In this document: positions 1 through 13,011 of the stretch, one piece after another
Numbering within the stretch: the first letter of the stretch is position 1
Layout: every line of letters starts with the position of its first letter
Assembly: GCA_964020155.1 (NCBI GenBank)
Contig: OZ026549.1
Coordinates: forward strand, 2,718,633-2,782,632
Direction: 5' to 3'
Source of the DNA: Chondrilla cf. caribensis
Lineage: Eukaryota > Porifera > Demospongiae > Chondrillida > Chondrillidae
DNA: 64,000 nucleotides
The notes under the pieces: generated by a model
What the model was told of the DNA's origin: nothing
What the model saw: only the letters and a program-made list of their open reading frames with translations
The model's database searches: none
Program-made: the position numbers and the translations under genes

Positions 1-1058
1 AGACATGAACGCTATTGGTACATCAGTCAAAACGAATGCTAAACATTAAACCATTTTGATTGCATGTGTACGTACTCTATTATGATTAATATACTGTGAT
101 TTCTCTATATCAACTAACATGACTTGATCATGTTAGTTGATATAATATTATGGAAATACAATAATTATAAGCATAAACATATAGTGGGGTAGGTTTGACA
201 GGAAAGTGTGCGCGGCACTATTATAGGATTAGATGATGAATTGCATGTACCACCACATGTGGTATGTGAAAACAATACAAAATCATTGGTTGATTATATT
301 CAACTATGATTGAGTTCTACAATTTTGTACCGGTAGTGACTCTATTGTACTCCTATCCCGATTTGTAGTGAAAAAGTCATTATAATATATAAAATGCAAT
401 GTAACAATGAGATAGTTATACTAATAAACCTTCTAGAATCACCTGAAATGAACAATTATATTACAGATGAATGGCTTCAGAACTTGACCTTCATGAGCAT
501 TCAAGCATAAACAACATGTTTACTCATTTGAGGTAATTATTGTGGCTTCTGAGCTTCCTGCCCTATTGCATACTGTACATGGTATATTATTCCAAATTTT
601 ACCTTTGTATATATTTTTTTCATTAGTATACATTTTGTACATGTTAATAATCGTAGGTGGCAATAACCCATTGTGAAATTTGCAGTAACTGTTGGATATA
701 ATCCACAAATATTGCTCACCAGACACATGCATGTGGTGGATAAGCAATTGATGAAAACTACCAATGATATTGTATTATAATCACCACTATTTTCACAGTA
801 CTTGTAGAATCAGGTAGGGTTCAGACTATCCAGATGGAATTAATCAGAGCATCGTGCAGATATCACATGATGAAATCCTTGATAAGTCAGTAACTTAGTA
901 CTTCCTGTGACCATAGAAGTGTTTGGGCTATAAGAAAAGGAAACATTTCTATGGCCAGAGGAAGTATTAACTGACCAATAGGCCTTCAGTGGACTTATAT
1001 GTATCCTGAAAACACACTCTAACAAAATTCAAGTGCTACCAGATGAAATATTGGGAAG
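1..1058. other. Upstream region of receptor unit 1 (class A 5' block)
   Basis: Non-coding as far as I can see; the short open frames here have no protein character. The block is strongly similar to the sequence before unit 4 (about 36690-37678) and, for its later part, before unit 6 (about 59870-60599), so it belongs to the duplicated class A unit. A conserved stretch about 100-150 bp before the start codon carries an ETS-like AGAGGAAGT core. No TATA box could be assigned with confidence. Confidence 0.6.
106..144. repeat. Perfect inverted repeat, 17-bp arms
   Basis: Arms 106-122 and 128-144 are exact reverse complements around a 5-base loop. The matching region of unit 4 (about 36790-36815) has only the left arm and then jumps to the sequence found near 200 here. 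The right arm and about 85 bp are therefore extra in this copy, or were lost in unit 4. Confidence 0.8.
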
Positions 1059-3547
1059 ATGAGCTACATCAAAAGAATCTTTTTGATAAGTATTGTACTC
1101 TATATAACAATTACAACTGCCTTTTCAGGTGAGTTTGATTTCCAAACAATTGAACCTAAATTACGGTGGGATACTTGGTTAGGCCAGACCACAATTACTG
1201 TGGGAATTGGTCCAAGACAGAGACAGTGAAAGGGGCTCCACTAGCCACTTTGCCTATTCACTCATTCAGTTCTGTTCATTCTCATCAACATTATGGCATT
1301 AATGCTAGTGATTTGATAAATAACTTGTCCAGCACTTGACATGTGCATGCAGCTATCTGCTCATATGGTTATACCTACCTAGCGTAGCGATACCATATTC
1401 CGGGCACAAAATGGTTCAAAATGGATAAAGTTGGATAGAGTGTGTATTGAAACTGACTTAAGGTACATTTAGATTAATCTTCTATTCCTTCATTCCGACA
1501 TATTCTGTACTTCGCAGAAATATCCTCTGTTTCTGCCACCAAGCTAGTGTTTCTATAACGCTGCGTCATTTTCCCTATAGGGAAAATGATGCGGCGTTAT
1601 AGAAACACATATTCCCGGCCATTTTCTTCTGAAGTCGGACAGTGGTCTCGACAGTATTTTAGAAGCTGCAAATCACAACGTAAAGGAGGGAGATGTGCCG
1701 AACAAAATTAAACAGTCTTGGTATACCCAGATAACGCCTCGAAGATCCTCTTAGTCAGCGTTACGAAGGTTAACATACGGAAGATGTTGTGTCACGTTGA
1801 ATGATTCCAAAGGCCGCTGCTGCCTGCGCAAGGAGCATTTTCCGTCTACCACCATCGTTACAGCCTTGTATTGATCGATTTTTTGCGATCGCATGTGCCA
1901 TAAATTGCAAATTCAACAAAGCTGCACCATTCATTATTACCGTACGACAATTGGTATGAAAATGCAGCTAGTTTGGATATTTCTCTGTAACTAGCCTCCT
2001 TTTACTGGTGTACGCTTTTGAGTACTTTAAAACTGATGCTGGTAATCTTATGTTCACCGTAAATTAATTGGTAACTCAATGCCTATTTGGCAGGTTGAAG
2101 AAATATGTATATATACTACTTAGCTTCGCCTCTTTCCGCAATGTATCGTGCAATAAAATATGATCATTGCGTCATTCCTTGATTAGTGTATATACAGCAA
2201 CACCAGCGTTCTTCGCAGGACGACTGCATTATAAATTGAATTTAGATTGTTCAAATTTCCACCAAATATGTTATCGCGTTGAAAAATCCGACTGTTAATC
2301 GATGTTACCAAGCAGGTTTTAAAAGTGTACGAACACAGGCATTGTCCGGGATATTGCATACCTAATAGCTACCTCTACCCAATCACTAATAGAATAATAA
2401 AAAGACTGTACGGATGCCGTTTCACGTCTCCGTCAGTCCCCATCACTTGATTTGTATCATCATCGCAAGCTTAATACGATGATAAGTACGTAAATACAAG
2501 GATGTTTTGTTTAATTCAAGAATGATAGCTTTCTTATTCTGTATGCAGCGACCTCTCTACTAGATTTATAGTCTAAACATACACATAGACAGTGCCCATT
2601 AATCCGTATGCCAAGACGATCCTTTCACTTACCTACGTGTAAACTGATGTGCCACGTATGGTGACCATATGTTTGAAAGTTATTTGGATGAAATCGAACG
2701 TTTATTAAAATTTTGTTCCACCATATCATAGATACTCAAACGCTACAGTACAGTTTTCACGCTCTAACCATAGAGGGTTCAGGGTCATTATTCCAACCAT
2801 ATCAAACATGCGCTTGAGTTTGTCTATAGAATCTGATACATTGCTCAGTGAATCGGATATTTTATAATGCCAAGTCCAAAGTGGTAACCGTGTATTTAAA
2901 ACGCAAAGATTGGAGCGAGAGAAATTTGCGTTGACATTCTTGACAGACAACTATAAACTCAAGTACATACTGACTGGAAACCAAAAACCAAGCAGCATTA
3001 TCATAGACATTTGCATGATATCAATGTCATAGGATAGCCATAATAGATTCCGACATTTGTCATGATCACTAACATGGCAGATCAAATAAGAAAGTGATTT
3101 CATGAAACTACATGGGTTTGGTTGATGGGAGAAGTACAATATTCATAGATTCTGGTGATCTCCATCATGTATGGGTTTGAAGTTTGGGATTTAATATTAA
3201 TAATTATACTCTCACATATTTCAAAGACCATATTATTTTTACATTTCAAGTATCTAAACTTTATACATACATGAAAATAGGAACACATCAATCTAAAAGT
3301 GGTTTGGAAAGATGATGATCAGTGATACAATTAAGGTAATTTAATCCCTTCAAGTATTCGATTATGTTTAATTGTTGACCTTATTTGCACTTGCATCCCT
3401 CCACACACCATAAGCCTGGATATATGACAAAGCAACGAACATGTGTTGATATAAACACAGCCAATCTATATTCCTGCAGGGCCTTTGCCAAGGGCCAATT
3501 GACGCTCAACCTCCCTTGAAAATTTACACACACACACAAGCACACAT

Positions 3548-3623
<76 letters not shown>

Positions 3624-3678
3624 ACGTACACAAACACATGCACACAAACACAAACACAAACACAAACACACACTCGCA

Positions 3679-3709
<31 letters not shown>

Positions 3710-6700
3710 ATACGCATGCATGTATGCATGCACTCACACACAGAATCTGTGATATATTATGATGATTAATGACAATTTTGATTAGACTGGAGCAGCTGAA
3801 AAATAAACTTTAATTCAATTGAATACTCACATACCGTTAATTTTTACGTTAAAATGTCAAGCCTTAGAATAATGACTGAGCCTTTGTTCACGTCAATTAG
3901 GCTGCATAAACATCATAATAACTGAACTGAAAATTGATTCTCTAAAAATGAGATTCATTAACAACAAAATAGATAAGTACCGAAAAGTACTGTAACTGAA
4001 TTCCTCAATGACTTCCTTCAGTGCTGGGTAGCCAACAGTGTATATTCCAACTCCTAGGTTCCCCTATGATTACTGTGGTGATTGATGGCTACACATTCAA
4101 CTCCACTCAGTCCTCACCAGCTTCACTACCACTAGGAACAGCTCTTGTGTTGGTGTGTAGAGTCAGTGGAATACCACAGAGAAAGATCAAATATAGCTGG
4201 ACATGTCCAGATGGTCCATGTGAACGTACAGGATATGTGGGGAGAAAGGTTGTTAACGGCAATATTCTAGCATTCAACATAACTTCTGTCAGCGATGGAG
4301 GAACATATACCTGTGGTGTATCAAGAGATGAAGCAGATGGGGGATACAGCCAATATTATACCCTCAATGTTTCAGGTCAATATACACAACAAACATGCTC
4401 CGAAATAGGTGGTTAGCAATTATTAATTTAAATTCTGATGTAACAGTCCTCAGGTATTTACCGTTTCAATATGATTTTATGTAAACTGTTTTGGAAATTA
4501 ACAGGAAACACACAATTCTTGGTATGCTAAAAACCCAAACATGATTATCACCTCCCTAGATTTCCGCTGTTTCAAGGGAGAATTGACATGCATATTTACT
4601 GTTCAAACCTAATAAAAATGATGAAACGGCTGAATTTGAAGGTTGGGGTTTAATCAGAATTTAACTATCTAATTCAGAACATGCTAACAATGCATTCATG
4701 CACAAAAATATTATATGCACATGACAAAAACATTTTTATACTTAGTGCATGAAATGAATAATTTTATCATTATAGGTGGACATGTTATCCACAGTTATGG
4801 GAGGCTGGTCCACCATCATCATGTAATCACTAGAGGAGATCAGCTTCTACCACCTGGCGATGGAACAGGGCCTGGAAGAATGGACTGCATAAGAACTGCA
4901 CCAGAAACTGCTCGTTTTCGAGATGGAGGCAAACAACCCAACAACAATTCAGTATATCAAAGTTTTGATGCTCAAATGGCTACTTTATTCTTCAACCGAG
5001 CTTACTTGTCAATGAACAATTTCATTGCAGAGTATTCCTGTCATGATACATATATCCTTTTCTATTTAACACCAGGTAATAACTACTACTAATACTAGGT
5101 ATTACTTACAATATGAAAACATTCAACAATTGCAATTACAGCATCAAGTGTTATTCTAATTCTTTACAATTGTTTTATCACTCCCTGACAGATACATTAC
5201 CTAATGTCACTATCACGAGGGCTGTGACAAACACCACTAGTGTAAGAATAGTCCTCAACAATATTCCCTCAAGTGAATTTCCCATAGATACTATTGGTAG
5301 AGTCATTGTAGGATATGAACGTCATGACCTTGGAGTGACACTGCCGGGAGAGTATACAAATATTTTCAGACGTACACAGCATACATTCTCATCACTAGTC
5401 CCAGGTGCTAGGTACACAGTTGTAGTGCAGGGACTGACTCCATCTGTGCGTGGAGGTCAAAGAAGTCAGCATGTCACAAGAAGAGATTTCAAAACTAAAG
5501 TGAAAGGTCAGGGTAATATCACATTTCACTTGAGCATATTCATCTCATACTAGGTGGTGCATAATGAGTAATTTGGACTGAGTTACAATTGTTCTGCGCT
5601 ACAGTTGTTGGAATGAGGGTATGCCACCACACAACTATTTATTACTTTCCAACATCAATTTATTGAGCATTTGTGCTGGACTTCTCTTCGTATGTCCCTT
5701 TAACCCCCACACACCACAACAAAGTATAACTGAAATATAGAACAAAATAGCATGTATAACATCCAATTATACTTGCACATTAATTATGCATACATATCTG
5801 TGGGTATATTACAATTATTATAAAATTATACATGTGTACGTAATAGCACAACATTCACCTAACCAGCTGTATTATGTACACAAAAATCTCTTTTTCGGGT
5901 GGAGGTAAGGCCACATTTACCTTCTCTTCAGAGAATTTCCCCCTCCCCCTTTCTGGAGATTCTATATTTACCTCACTTGATATACCTCATACAATTATAC
6001 AGAACACATCATATATCTGTAAGTTTTAGGAAACAGATTTCCTGGGATGAATATGGTCCCACAATACAAGTACTACATAATAATACTATAATGTAATTAA
6101 TAATATCTACACATAATACTACGCATGTGTTCCCAAACACACGTACACACACCATCACATTATAAATCACACCAATTTTATCACAGTGATTACTTAACAA
6201 CACTTTATTACTTTCTAACATCAATTTATTGGGAATTTGTACTTGTCTTCTCTTTCATAAGTCCCTTTTGCCCCCACACACTATAACAAAGTATAACTAA
6301 AATATAGAACAAAATAGTCTAAATGTATACACGTTCACTTAATACTTGCACTTAAACATTAATTAAGTATCCATATTAATGGCTGTATTATAAAGTATAC
6401 ATATGTATGTAATACGTAGCACTTTCACCTAGCCATCTGCATATGTACACACAACCTTTTTGAGAGTGGATGTCACATTTGCCTTCTCTTCAGAGAAATT
6501 CCCCTCCCCCTAGCTTCTGGAGCTTCTATAGTAACCCTTGAGATACCTCATACAATTATTCAGAACACATCAGATATCTGTAGGTTTTAGGAAGCAGATT
6601 TTCTGGGATGAATATGGTCCCACAGTACACACATACTACAAATGTGTGCATAAATACAAGTACACACTATCACAATATAAATCACACAATTAATATATAT

Positions 6701-8715
6701 CACAGGGATTACTTTAAGAGAAAAACTCTAACTCCATATATTATTATAATACATGTATATATCGCTTTCTATGAATTTAGAACCATCAGCTCCAAGGTAT
6801 CCCGCGATAATTGGAGATGATACAGATGGAATTGAACTAAACTGGATACCTCCACTAGAACCTAACGGAGATGTCTACTATCTCATTGAATACAATGATG
6901 GAATTAATACTGCTTCAGTAAATACCTCCAGTGAGTCTACTTACTTCAATTTAACAGGACTACAGAGAGGAGTGACCTACAAAATCACAATGGTGGCAGT
7001 GAACTCAGCCGGAAGGAGTGATACTGGACCAGTTCTACAGAGTAAGTATCTGTCAATATGTGATAACTTGAATTGTCAGTTGTTATGGTAAAAAGTTACA
7101 AATAGGATATAGATCATTGTCAAACAACAACTCATTCACAGTATATAGTAGTACTGACATATTTGATGGCAATAGTGAATAGTCCTCGATCAAATCAGCA
7201 ATCGATATATTGCAATGTGCAGGCATGGCTTACTACACAGTACAAATTGGTGATATTATTTATATAATATTATGTGTACATATATGTGGATACACGTGTA
7301 CATGTACGTATGCATGTGAGTGCAATAGGTCTTCATTGACGTAAGTTATAATTTTAATTGTATTCACACAGTATCCATTCCTCCACCTACTACGAATAAC
7401 CCCATTGGTGAGTCTATTCAGACATTCTTTGTCTTATGCATTATTCCTCAATTTTATCATTCTATTGTATAATATGTAAGATATACAAACCCACATGATA
7501 ATACATTTACCGCTATCTTCCTTGAATTCAGCAAATGTAACAGCTGGTGTCATTGGAGCCATTGCAGTCCTACTGATAGCATAGTTGCCAACCTTTGAAA
7601 CTTACCTTCAGGGACACTTGTGTATCTACACCTATGTGCTGCGGCCAAAATGGCTCAACGGATATATGCAGGTTTAGTATCATTGACTGTGCTTGATAAA
7701 TAGCTGTGAAAGTGGTCTCAAACCTTGCTAAATATCATATTGTATTTAGTGTAAAATGAATGTACCCCAAATTTACTATTGCAACTTAAACAAAAGTAGA
7801 TTAGAAGTATGAAGAACATAAGCAGCCAGTTTATGACGTCATATTGCAAATGGCTGTCAACGTACGGGCAAATTGAAAAGCCTATTTTTGAGGGATAACT
7901 GGATGTTATGTTCCATAGGAATGTAATACCGAGTTTTTACCTCGTTAGATTGATGAATGGACGACGAATAACCTGCGCAAATCTTTCCAAGAGCTTTAAA
8001 ATTGTCGCATTGACCGCCGAACACTCCCGAACGAACATCGAACAGACTAGATTTTTCTTCTACTAGAGAATGACTAACGACAATGAAACAGCTAGAGAGA
8101 ATCGACGCGCTAGTTCGTCGATTATGATGGCACTTCTAAAGCCGATTTGAATAAAGACAATCGGATTTTGCACCCTGTAGTTTACTGTTGATAAATCCGG
8201 GACGTAGTATAGAGTGTCCATGATTAGACCAATCCGTGCGGGACATGTTACTACAGAAAAATATCCGTGAATGTCCCGGATGATTCCGGACAGTTGGCAA
8301 CTATGTGATAGTAGTGTCTGCAATAGCAGTTATAATAGTGATAGTGATCTTCTGCATAATCAAGCACAACAGAGTAAAAGGAGTATCAGAAGGCAATGGA
8401 GAAGCTGACAATACAGAACATTACTACAGTGTAGCCACCGAAATTGCACTAACACAACCTCCTGGAATCCCAGGAGAAGAAGTCTATCAAGAATTGGATG
8501 TTAGCAAGATGGATGATGATGTGACGACCAACAAAAACTATCAAAAAATGAATGTCAGAACAATGGATCCGTTGAATTATGTAGTGATGAACAAAAGAGG
8601 CTATCTAGGATTGGATGCCAGCAAAAGGGATGATGATGGTATTTGCAGCAAAGATTATGAAGAATTGGACCCCAAAATGCTGGACGAAACCACCAACTAT
8701 GCATCATTGAAGTGA
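1059..8715 (+). CDS. Receptor unit 1: Ig1-Ig2-FN3-FN3-TM with short tyrosine-repeat tail (class A, interrupted by a transposon)
   Basis: Inferred type I membrane receptor. Coding exons: 1059-1128 (signal peptide, MSYIKR start), 4058-4375 (Ig1), 4776-5075 (Ig2), 5192-5506 (FN3-1), 6781-7041 (FN3-2), 7372-7407 (stalk), 7532-8715 (membrane helix and tail, split by the element at 7580-8305). All introns are phase 1 with GT-AG ends. Ig1 has VCRVSG, the core Trp, DGGTYTC and an extra TCPDGPC pair. FN3-1 has LVPGARY; FN3-2 has LNWIPP and VNSAG. The tail after 8312 has HYYSV, VYQEL, NYQKM, NYVVM, GYLGL, DYEEL and a terminal NYASLK. The insertion brings an in-frame TAG at 7582-7584 (codon 451), inside the membrane helix, so this allele would make a tail-less product unless the element is removed or spliced out. 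Without the element and one target-site copy the frame is open (583 codons). Ligand unknown. Confidence 0.85.
1547..1608. repeat. 62-bp near-perfect palindrome in intron 1 of unit 1
   Basis: Two 31-base arms meet with no loop at CCCTATAGGG and differ at only two positions. Unit 6 has the left-arm sequence at about 61090-61115 but then goes directly to the downstream TCCCG sequence, so the right arm looks like a local inverted duplication in unit 1. Confidence 0.8.
3527..3740. repeat. (CA)n microsatellite
   Basis: Long CA dinucleotide tract with short interruptions. The His/Thr and Cys/Val open frames across it are repeat artefacts. The orthologous tract in unit 4 is longer (38155-38440), and unit 6 has none (about 62715-62750). 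Confidence 0.95.
5639..6705. repeat. Imperfect tandem duplication (~565-bp period) in the FN3-FN3 intron of unit 1
   Basis: The block starting TTACTTTCCAACATCAATTT near 5640 recurs near 6206 and each copy ends in the same GGGATGAATATGGTCCCA segment (about 6045 and 6608). Unit 4 has the same duplication (about 40379-41440). Class B units 2, 3 and 5 have one copy only. This is a shared-derived mark for class A. Confidence 0.75.
7580..8305. mobile_element. 726-bp inverted-repeat transposon inside the transmembrane exon of unit 1
   Basis: Ends are perfect 13-bp inverted repeats (CATAGTTGCCAAC and its complement), with weaker pairing further in. The flanking 6 bp TGATAG is present on both sides (7574-7579 and 8306-8311) and once in units 2 and 5, so it is a target-site duplication. 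The longest internal open frame (86 codons, minus strand 8063-8323) has no transposase character, so it is probably non-autonomous. Superfamily not assigned. Confidence 0.9.
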
Positions 8716-9236
8716 TATTATGTGAGAGGGCCATCCAGGGTATAATAGCAGACATCATAAAATGATATTATTATCCTTTGCATATTCATGTACACAAATG
8801 CACAAAAATATACGCATGTGTACTTGCGATTTTGACTTACAGCAATTATTGCAAATGAACTGTAGCATTGATATCATACACGAGTACAATGACATAGTGT
8901 CAATAGGGTCTCAATATTTAAGCAAGATCTCAATGGAGACAGAAATCAAGATTGAATAGGAATCAAATTAGGATAAACACAAATAATGAATAGTGAGCGA
9001 TAGAGTATAATATTATAGTATAATTGTAGTTGCATTGGTAGTAGTATTCTTACTATAGATCTATGTATACATGATGAACTGTGTACAATCTTGTGAATAA
9101 TCATGTAAAGAACATGCAACATGATGTACGTACCTAGTAACACGAACTTAAATCTTCATCATAAATAAGGGAAAGCAAATCTATGCACATCTGTATCAAG
9201 AAATAAGTTTTTGGAGATGGTAATCACACCTAAAAT

Positions 9237-9280
<44 letters not shown>

Positions 9281-9307
9281 TGTGTGTGTGTATGTGTGTG
9301 TGCATGC

Positions 9308-9344
<37 letters not shown>

Positions 9345-9354
9345 TGTGTGTGTA
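9237..9354. repeat. (TG)n microsatellite
   Basis: Two TG tracts separated by a short interruption, downstream of unit 1. Confidence 0.95.
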
Positions 9355-12300
9355 AGGAGGGATTAACAATCAAACAATGAATACATGCATAATATTTAAC
9401 AATTTCTAATTTTAATGCACTGCAAAGCATTGACGTTGACAGTCATGAAAAAAAATAAACCTTCTCTACCAACAGAACATCATGCCTTCAATGTAAGCCT
9501 CCACTATCCTCTCTTATCATGAAGACCACAAATGTTCACTGGTGTGTGGGAATGATAAGATGAGAATAGTCATATCCAACTTATGCATGGAGTATACAAC
9601 ACTGATGAGCTCAAATGAGAGCAAAACAGTTGTCTGTAGTTCCCTTTTTATATGCACTGCATTTACATTGACTGAAGAATCACATTATATACAAAATTTA
9701 TTACTACTATCTGTACACACACAACAAATGAAATATAGGACAGTATCCAAGTACAAGAACATCAGATGTTCAATCTGCTGAGCACAATGTACTACCTGGG
9801 CATGGATGATTACAACAGGACCTGAATGGAGATTGATGAAATTTGTAAACAAGTAAGAATATAATTAGGATCCAAATGTGATTGCAAATCACATAAACAG
9901 ATAGCTACAGAATGAAAATGATTAAAATATTATCACTGCCAATAATGGCTAATATAATATAATTTCGCACGAATCCATATGACTGTTACAGCACTTTGCA
10001 ATAACTGTGAGTCCCACAATTAGAAATAGGTCAATCAATTGGGGCGAGGTGTTATGGGATATACACAGGTCAAGAGTGTGTATAATTGATGATCAACATG
10101 TGTTGCAAATTGAAAACCTGGCTTGTACCACGATGAACAGTGGTGATTAAATACCATTCTTACCAGTGCATGTCATTATTTTAGAATTGTACTTAATTTT
10201 CAATCTATAAACTAATAATAGGATTATTTTGAAACTGAATAGTTTTCAACATGTAACAACCATGGAAAACACTGTAAGGACATAGTGGTTAGCTATACCA
10301 CTCAAAATGGAGAGGAGTTCCTCAGGGGATACCTTCATCAGGATTGGGTTGGGTTTGGTATCACAAGAGAGAAATGTACATGTCTACATTTGTCTACTGA
10401 TTAGTTAGATGACCATAAGCCTAGCAAATTGCATGGTGATTCTACGTACTTTACAATTCATAATGTACGTAATGTACATAGTATCTAATAATAGTATGTA
10501 CATTATGTACATTATGCATATACATCATACAAGTGTAAAGTAGGTACTGGTGGAAATAATCCACTATTATATTACCATTATCAGTGGATTGACATCTTGT
10601 AAGCTAATGCCACTAGAATAAAATATTTGTGGATCGAATAGGACTACAAATTCAATGGACCATTGTCAATTACGTACGTACAAGAATATATTCTTAACAT
10701 GTACCATGCATATGCATGCATGTATGTATGTATGTATGTATGTATGTATGTACTATAATTGATACAATAATACATATGTACGTACATGCAATGATGAAGT
10801 TTTGAATATGAATTCCATAGTGTGTAACTAGGACTGTAGAATTTGAGAATCAACAGAAATTCCCAAAGTTTGTAAACATGTTTGTTCAAGCTTGCATGGC
10901 CTTGGAAGAAGTTCATCTACAATAATTTTATTACTGTTCATTTCAGGTGATTCAGGTGAGGCTCACTGATAAGGCTGCTGTAGTGTTATCAAATTATTTT
11001 TAATCAAGTTATGTATTACATTTTCATTTCTGAATGGAATACAGAATACAGTCACTATAGTACAAATGGTGGGATTGTTGAGTTGGGTTCAATCAACCAA
11101 TAATTCTTGGCAGTAATTGCACAAAACACATGCAATTCATCACATGCACCAATAATGGTGGAGTATTTCCACCAGTGTCTTTAAAAGTGTAGAAAATATG
11201 AAAAGGGCATATCCCCTACCAACCTTGACTGATGGTGACTGCAAAACAGGAATCCTTATCAGGGGAAGCCCATGAAATGGGACACGCTGATAATTACCAC
11301 ATGTACACAAACATGTTTGGAGGTCACTTGTGCTACTGTACTGAACTTTTTCAATACCCATGCAGTGAAGATGTGGACATTCGCCTATCTCTGATTCAGT
11401 CACTATTGTGATATAGATATATAATATAATAAATAAAAAATAAATACATACAATATATGGACACAAACAAACAATACTTATTGTTACATATATGAAGTTA
11501 TAAACTCAAAGGGTACAGTGAATTTTCTACTGTAGTGTACAATGACCTTAAAGTATGCAAACAAATTTGAATGAGTGCATCTGCAGCTGAAACCCATTTT
11601 TGCTTCAAATTATTGTCATCTAGTGGCCATTAAACCAACTTCGCTAACAGAAGTACCTTGGTTTCAATAGCAAGCACAGTTACTGTTCATACAATTAAGC
11701 TTGTATAGATGACGTTAGTGGACATTTATCAATACAATGGCAACAAAGGGTGTTTGGGTAACAGAAGCTCTTTTTGTATTTAAAAAAACTTCAAACTGCT
11801 GTAGATAACCGCCAGTCTTCAATAATAACCCAATTACCATATGGCTTCTATTATGTACAAAATATTATTGTGATGAGCAGGCATGAAGCAACTGAATACC
11901 TGGTGACAACTAAGCGAATCTAAATTGAAACTGATACACACACAACAGTATATTTGAACCGAAAATACTATTAATAGTTGACATGAAATAAAGGGTGGGT
12001 AACTTGAATTGGCAACTAAAGTACATTACACATAACATAATAACACATAATACAGGATTTGTTAAGCTCAAATCTAAACATTTACACACATCTGAAAAAG
12101 AATGTGGGGAAAGGTTTTCATCAAAATGATGGTGTGATGTTTATAGTGGCATGGTGCTAACTAAAGAATATGGATGTTTCACAGTAGTTTCAGGAAATTT
12201 CAAGTCAGCCATTCCGAACTCCATAGTTCAAAGTCCATGGATTTACTCAGAGTATTGTTTACCATATTATGCTATAATAATATTATCATTGTACTGTACA

Positions 12301-12802
12301 CTCTACGCTCATGCAATTCATCACATGATTGATGACAACTACAAACATGCATCAAATGAAAAGTAAGCCAGGTATAAATCACTAATCTGAATTCACACTA
12401 AGACAATTTTATGGCTTGACATATAGGATGTTATTTTATTGGGATTAGATAGAAATGTGCAATTTCCTACAGGGTAACATATTTTCCATCCAATATATAT
12501 ACACAAAATTGAGTTGTTAGCAAATAGCGAGTAGTTGATTCATTATCTGTCAGATCAACCATAGTACTATCAATACCCTAGCTGTATCATCTTATTATAC
12601 TATTTAACAACAGACATTGTGATATCTTTATCTTTCATCAATTAATATCACAGAACTGTGTACAGAATCATTCCTTGACTGTGGTTGATGCCATGCTGAA
12701 ATCAACCTGGAGTCAGTCACCCAAGCCAGAAGAAATGAAATCATGGTATCAAGATTATGTGGTGCATTCTCAAATGAATAACTCAAGGTCTCTATGACCA
12801 AA

Positions 12803-12860
12803 GGAAGTACTAGCTGAGTTGTAGGTTATCATGTGGACACAATGGAACCACCTTATATGG
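12803..12860 (+). promoter_or_regulatory. ETS-like core plus CArG box upstream of unit 2
   Basis: CCTTATATGG at 12851-12860 is an exact serum-response-factor type CArG box, 151 bp before the start codon. An ETS-type GGAAGT core lies at 12803-12808. The CArG box is identical before units 3 and 5. Function is inferred from motif identity and conservation only. Confidence 0.45.
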
Positions 12861-13011
12861 AATGATAAAGACCACAATGAATATAAAGGTGCATGCAGCT
12901 ATTCATTACTCAGATGACAGAATATTCCAGTGAATACACCCCTGGTACTTTGCTGAACAGTGTGGGTGAATATTCAGCTTTTGCACCAACTGTGGTATAC
13001 ACAGAAGTGAA

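Larger units (their letters stand above)
1129..4057 (+). other. Intron 1 of unit 1
   Basis: A 2.9-kb phase 1 intron. The part at about 1140-3300 is similar to unit 6 intron 1 (about 60680-62720) and holds a relatively CpG-rich stretch near 1550-2700. Unit 4 lacks nearly all of this. It also contains the fold-back at 1547-1608 and a (CA)n tract at 3527-3740. No convincing + strand exon was seen. A minus-strand splice-donor-like site lies at 2626-2636. Confidence 0.6.
8716..13011. other. Intergenic region between units 1 and 2
   Basis: It contains a (TG)n tract at 9237-9354, a (TATG)n run at about 10706-10751, and from about 9450 onward the class B upstream block, which is repeated before unit 3 (about 24080-27749) and unit 5 (about 47990-50584). 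A minus-strand frame at 11140-11466 is partly conserved in the three copies, but I cannot tell whether it codes. No other gene was seen. Confidence 0.55.

Noticed and set aside
3381..3752. Several long frames rich in Cys/Val or His/Thr on both strands
   Set aside because: They are translations of the (CA)n microsatellite. The same applies at 38011-38487, 41800-42276 and 9230-9430.
8305..8715. Treating the 136-codon frame as a separate gene starting in the transposon
   Set aside because: It starts at a GTG and is simply the helix-and-tail exon of unit 1, continuing the frame left of the insertion.
11140..11466. Minus-strand frame partly conserved at 25398-25655 and 49377-49727
   Set aside because: The DNA block itself is duplicated, so similarity is expected. 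The third copy is frameshifted, and no splice or domain evidence favours coding.
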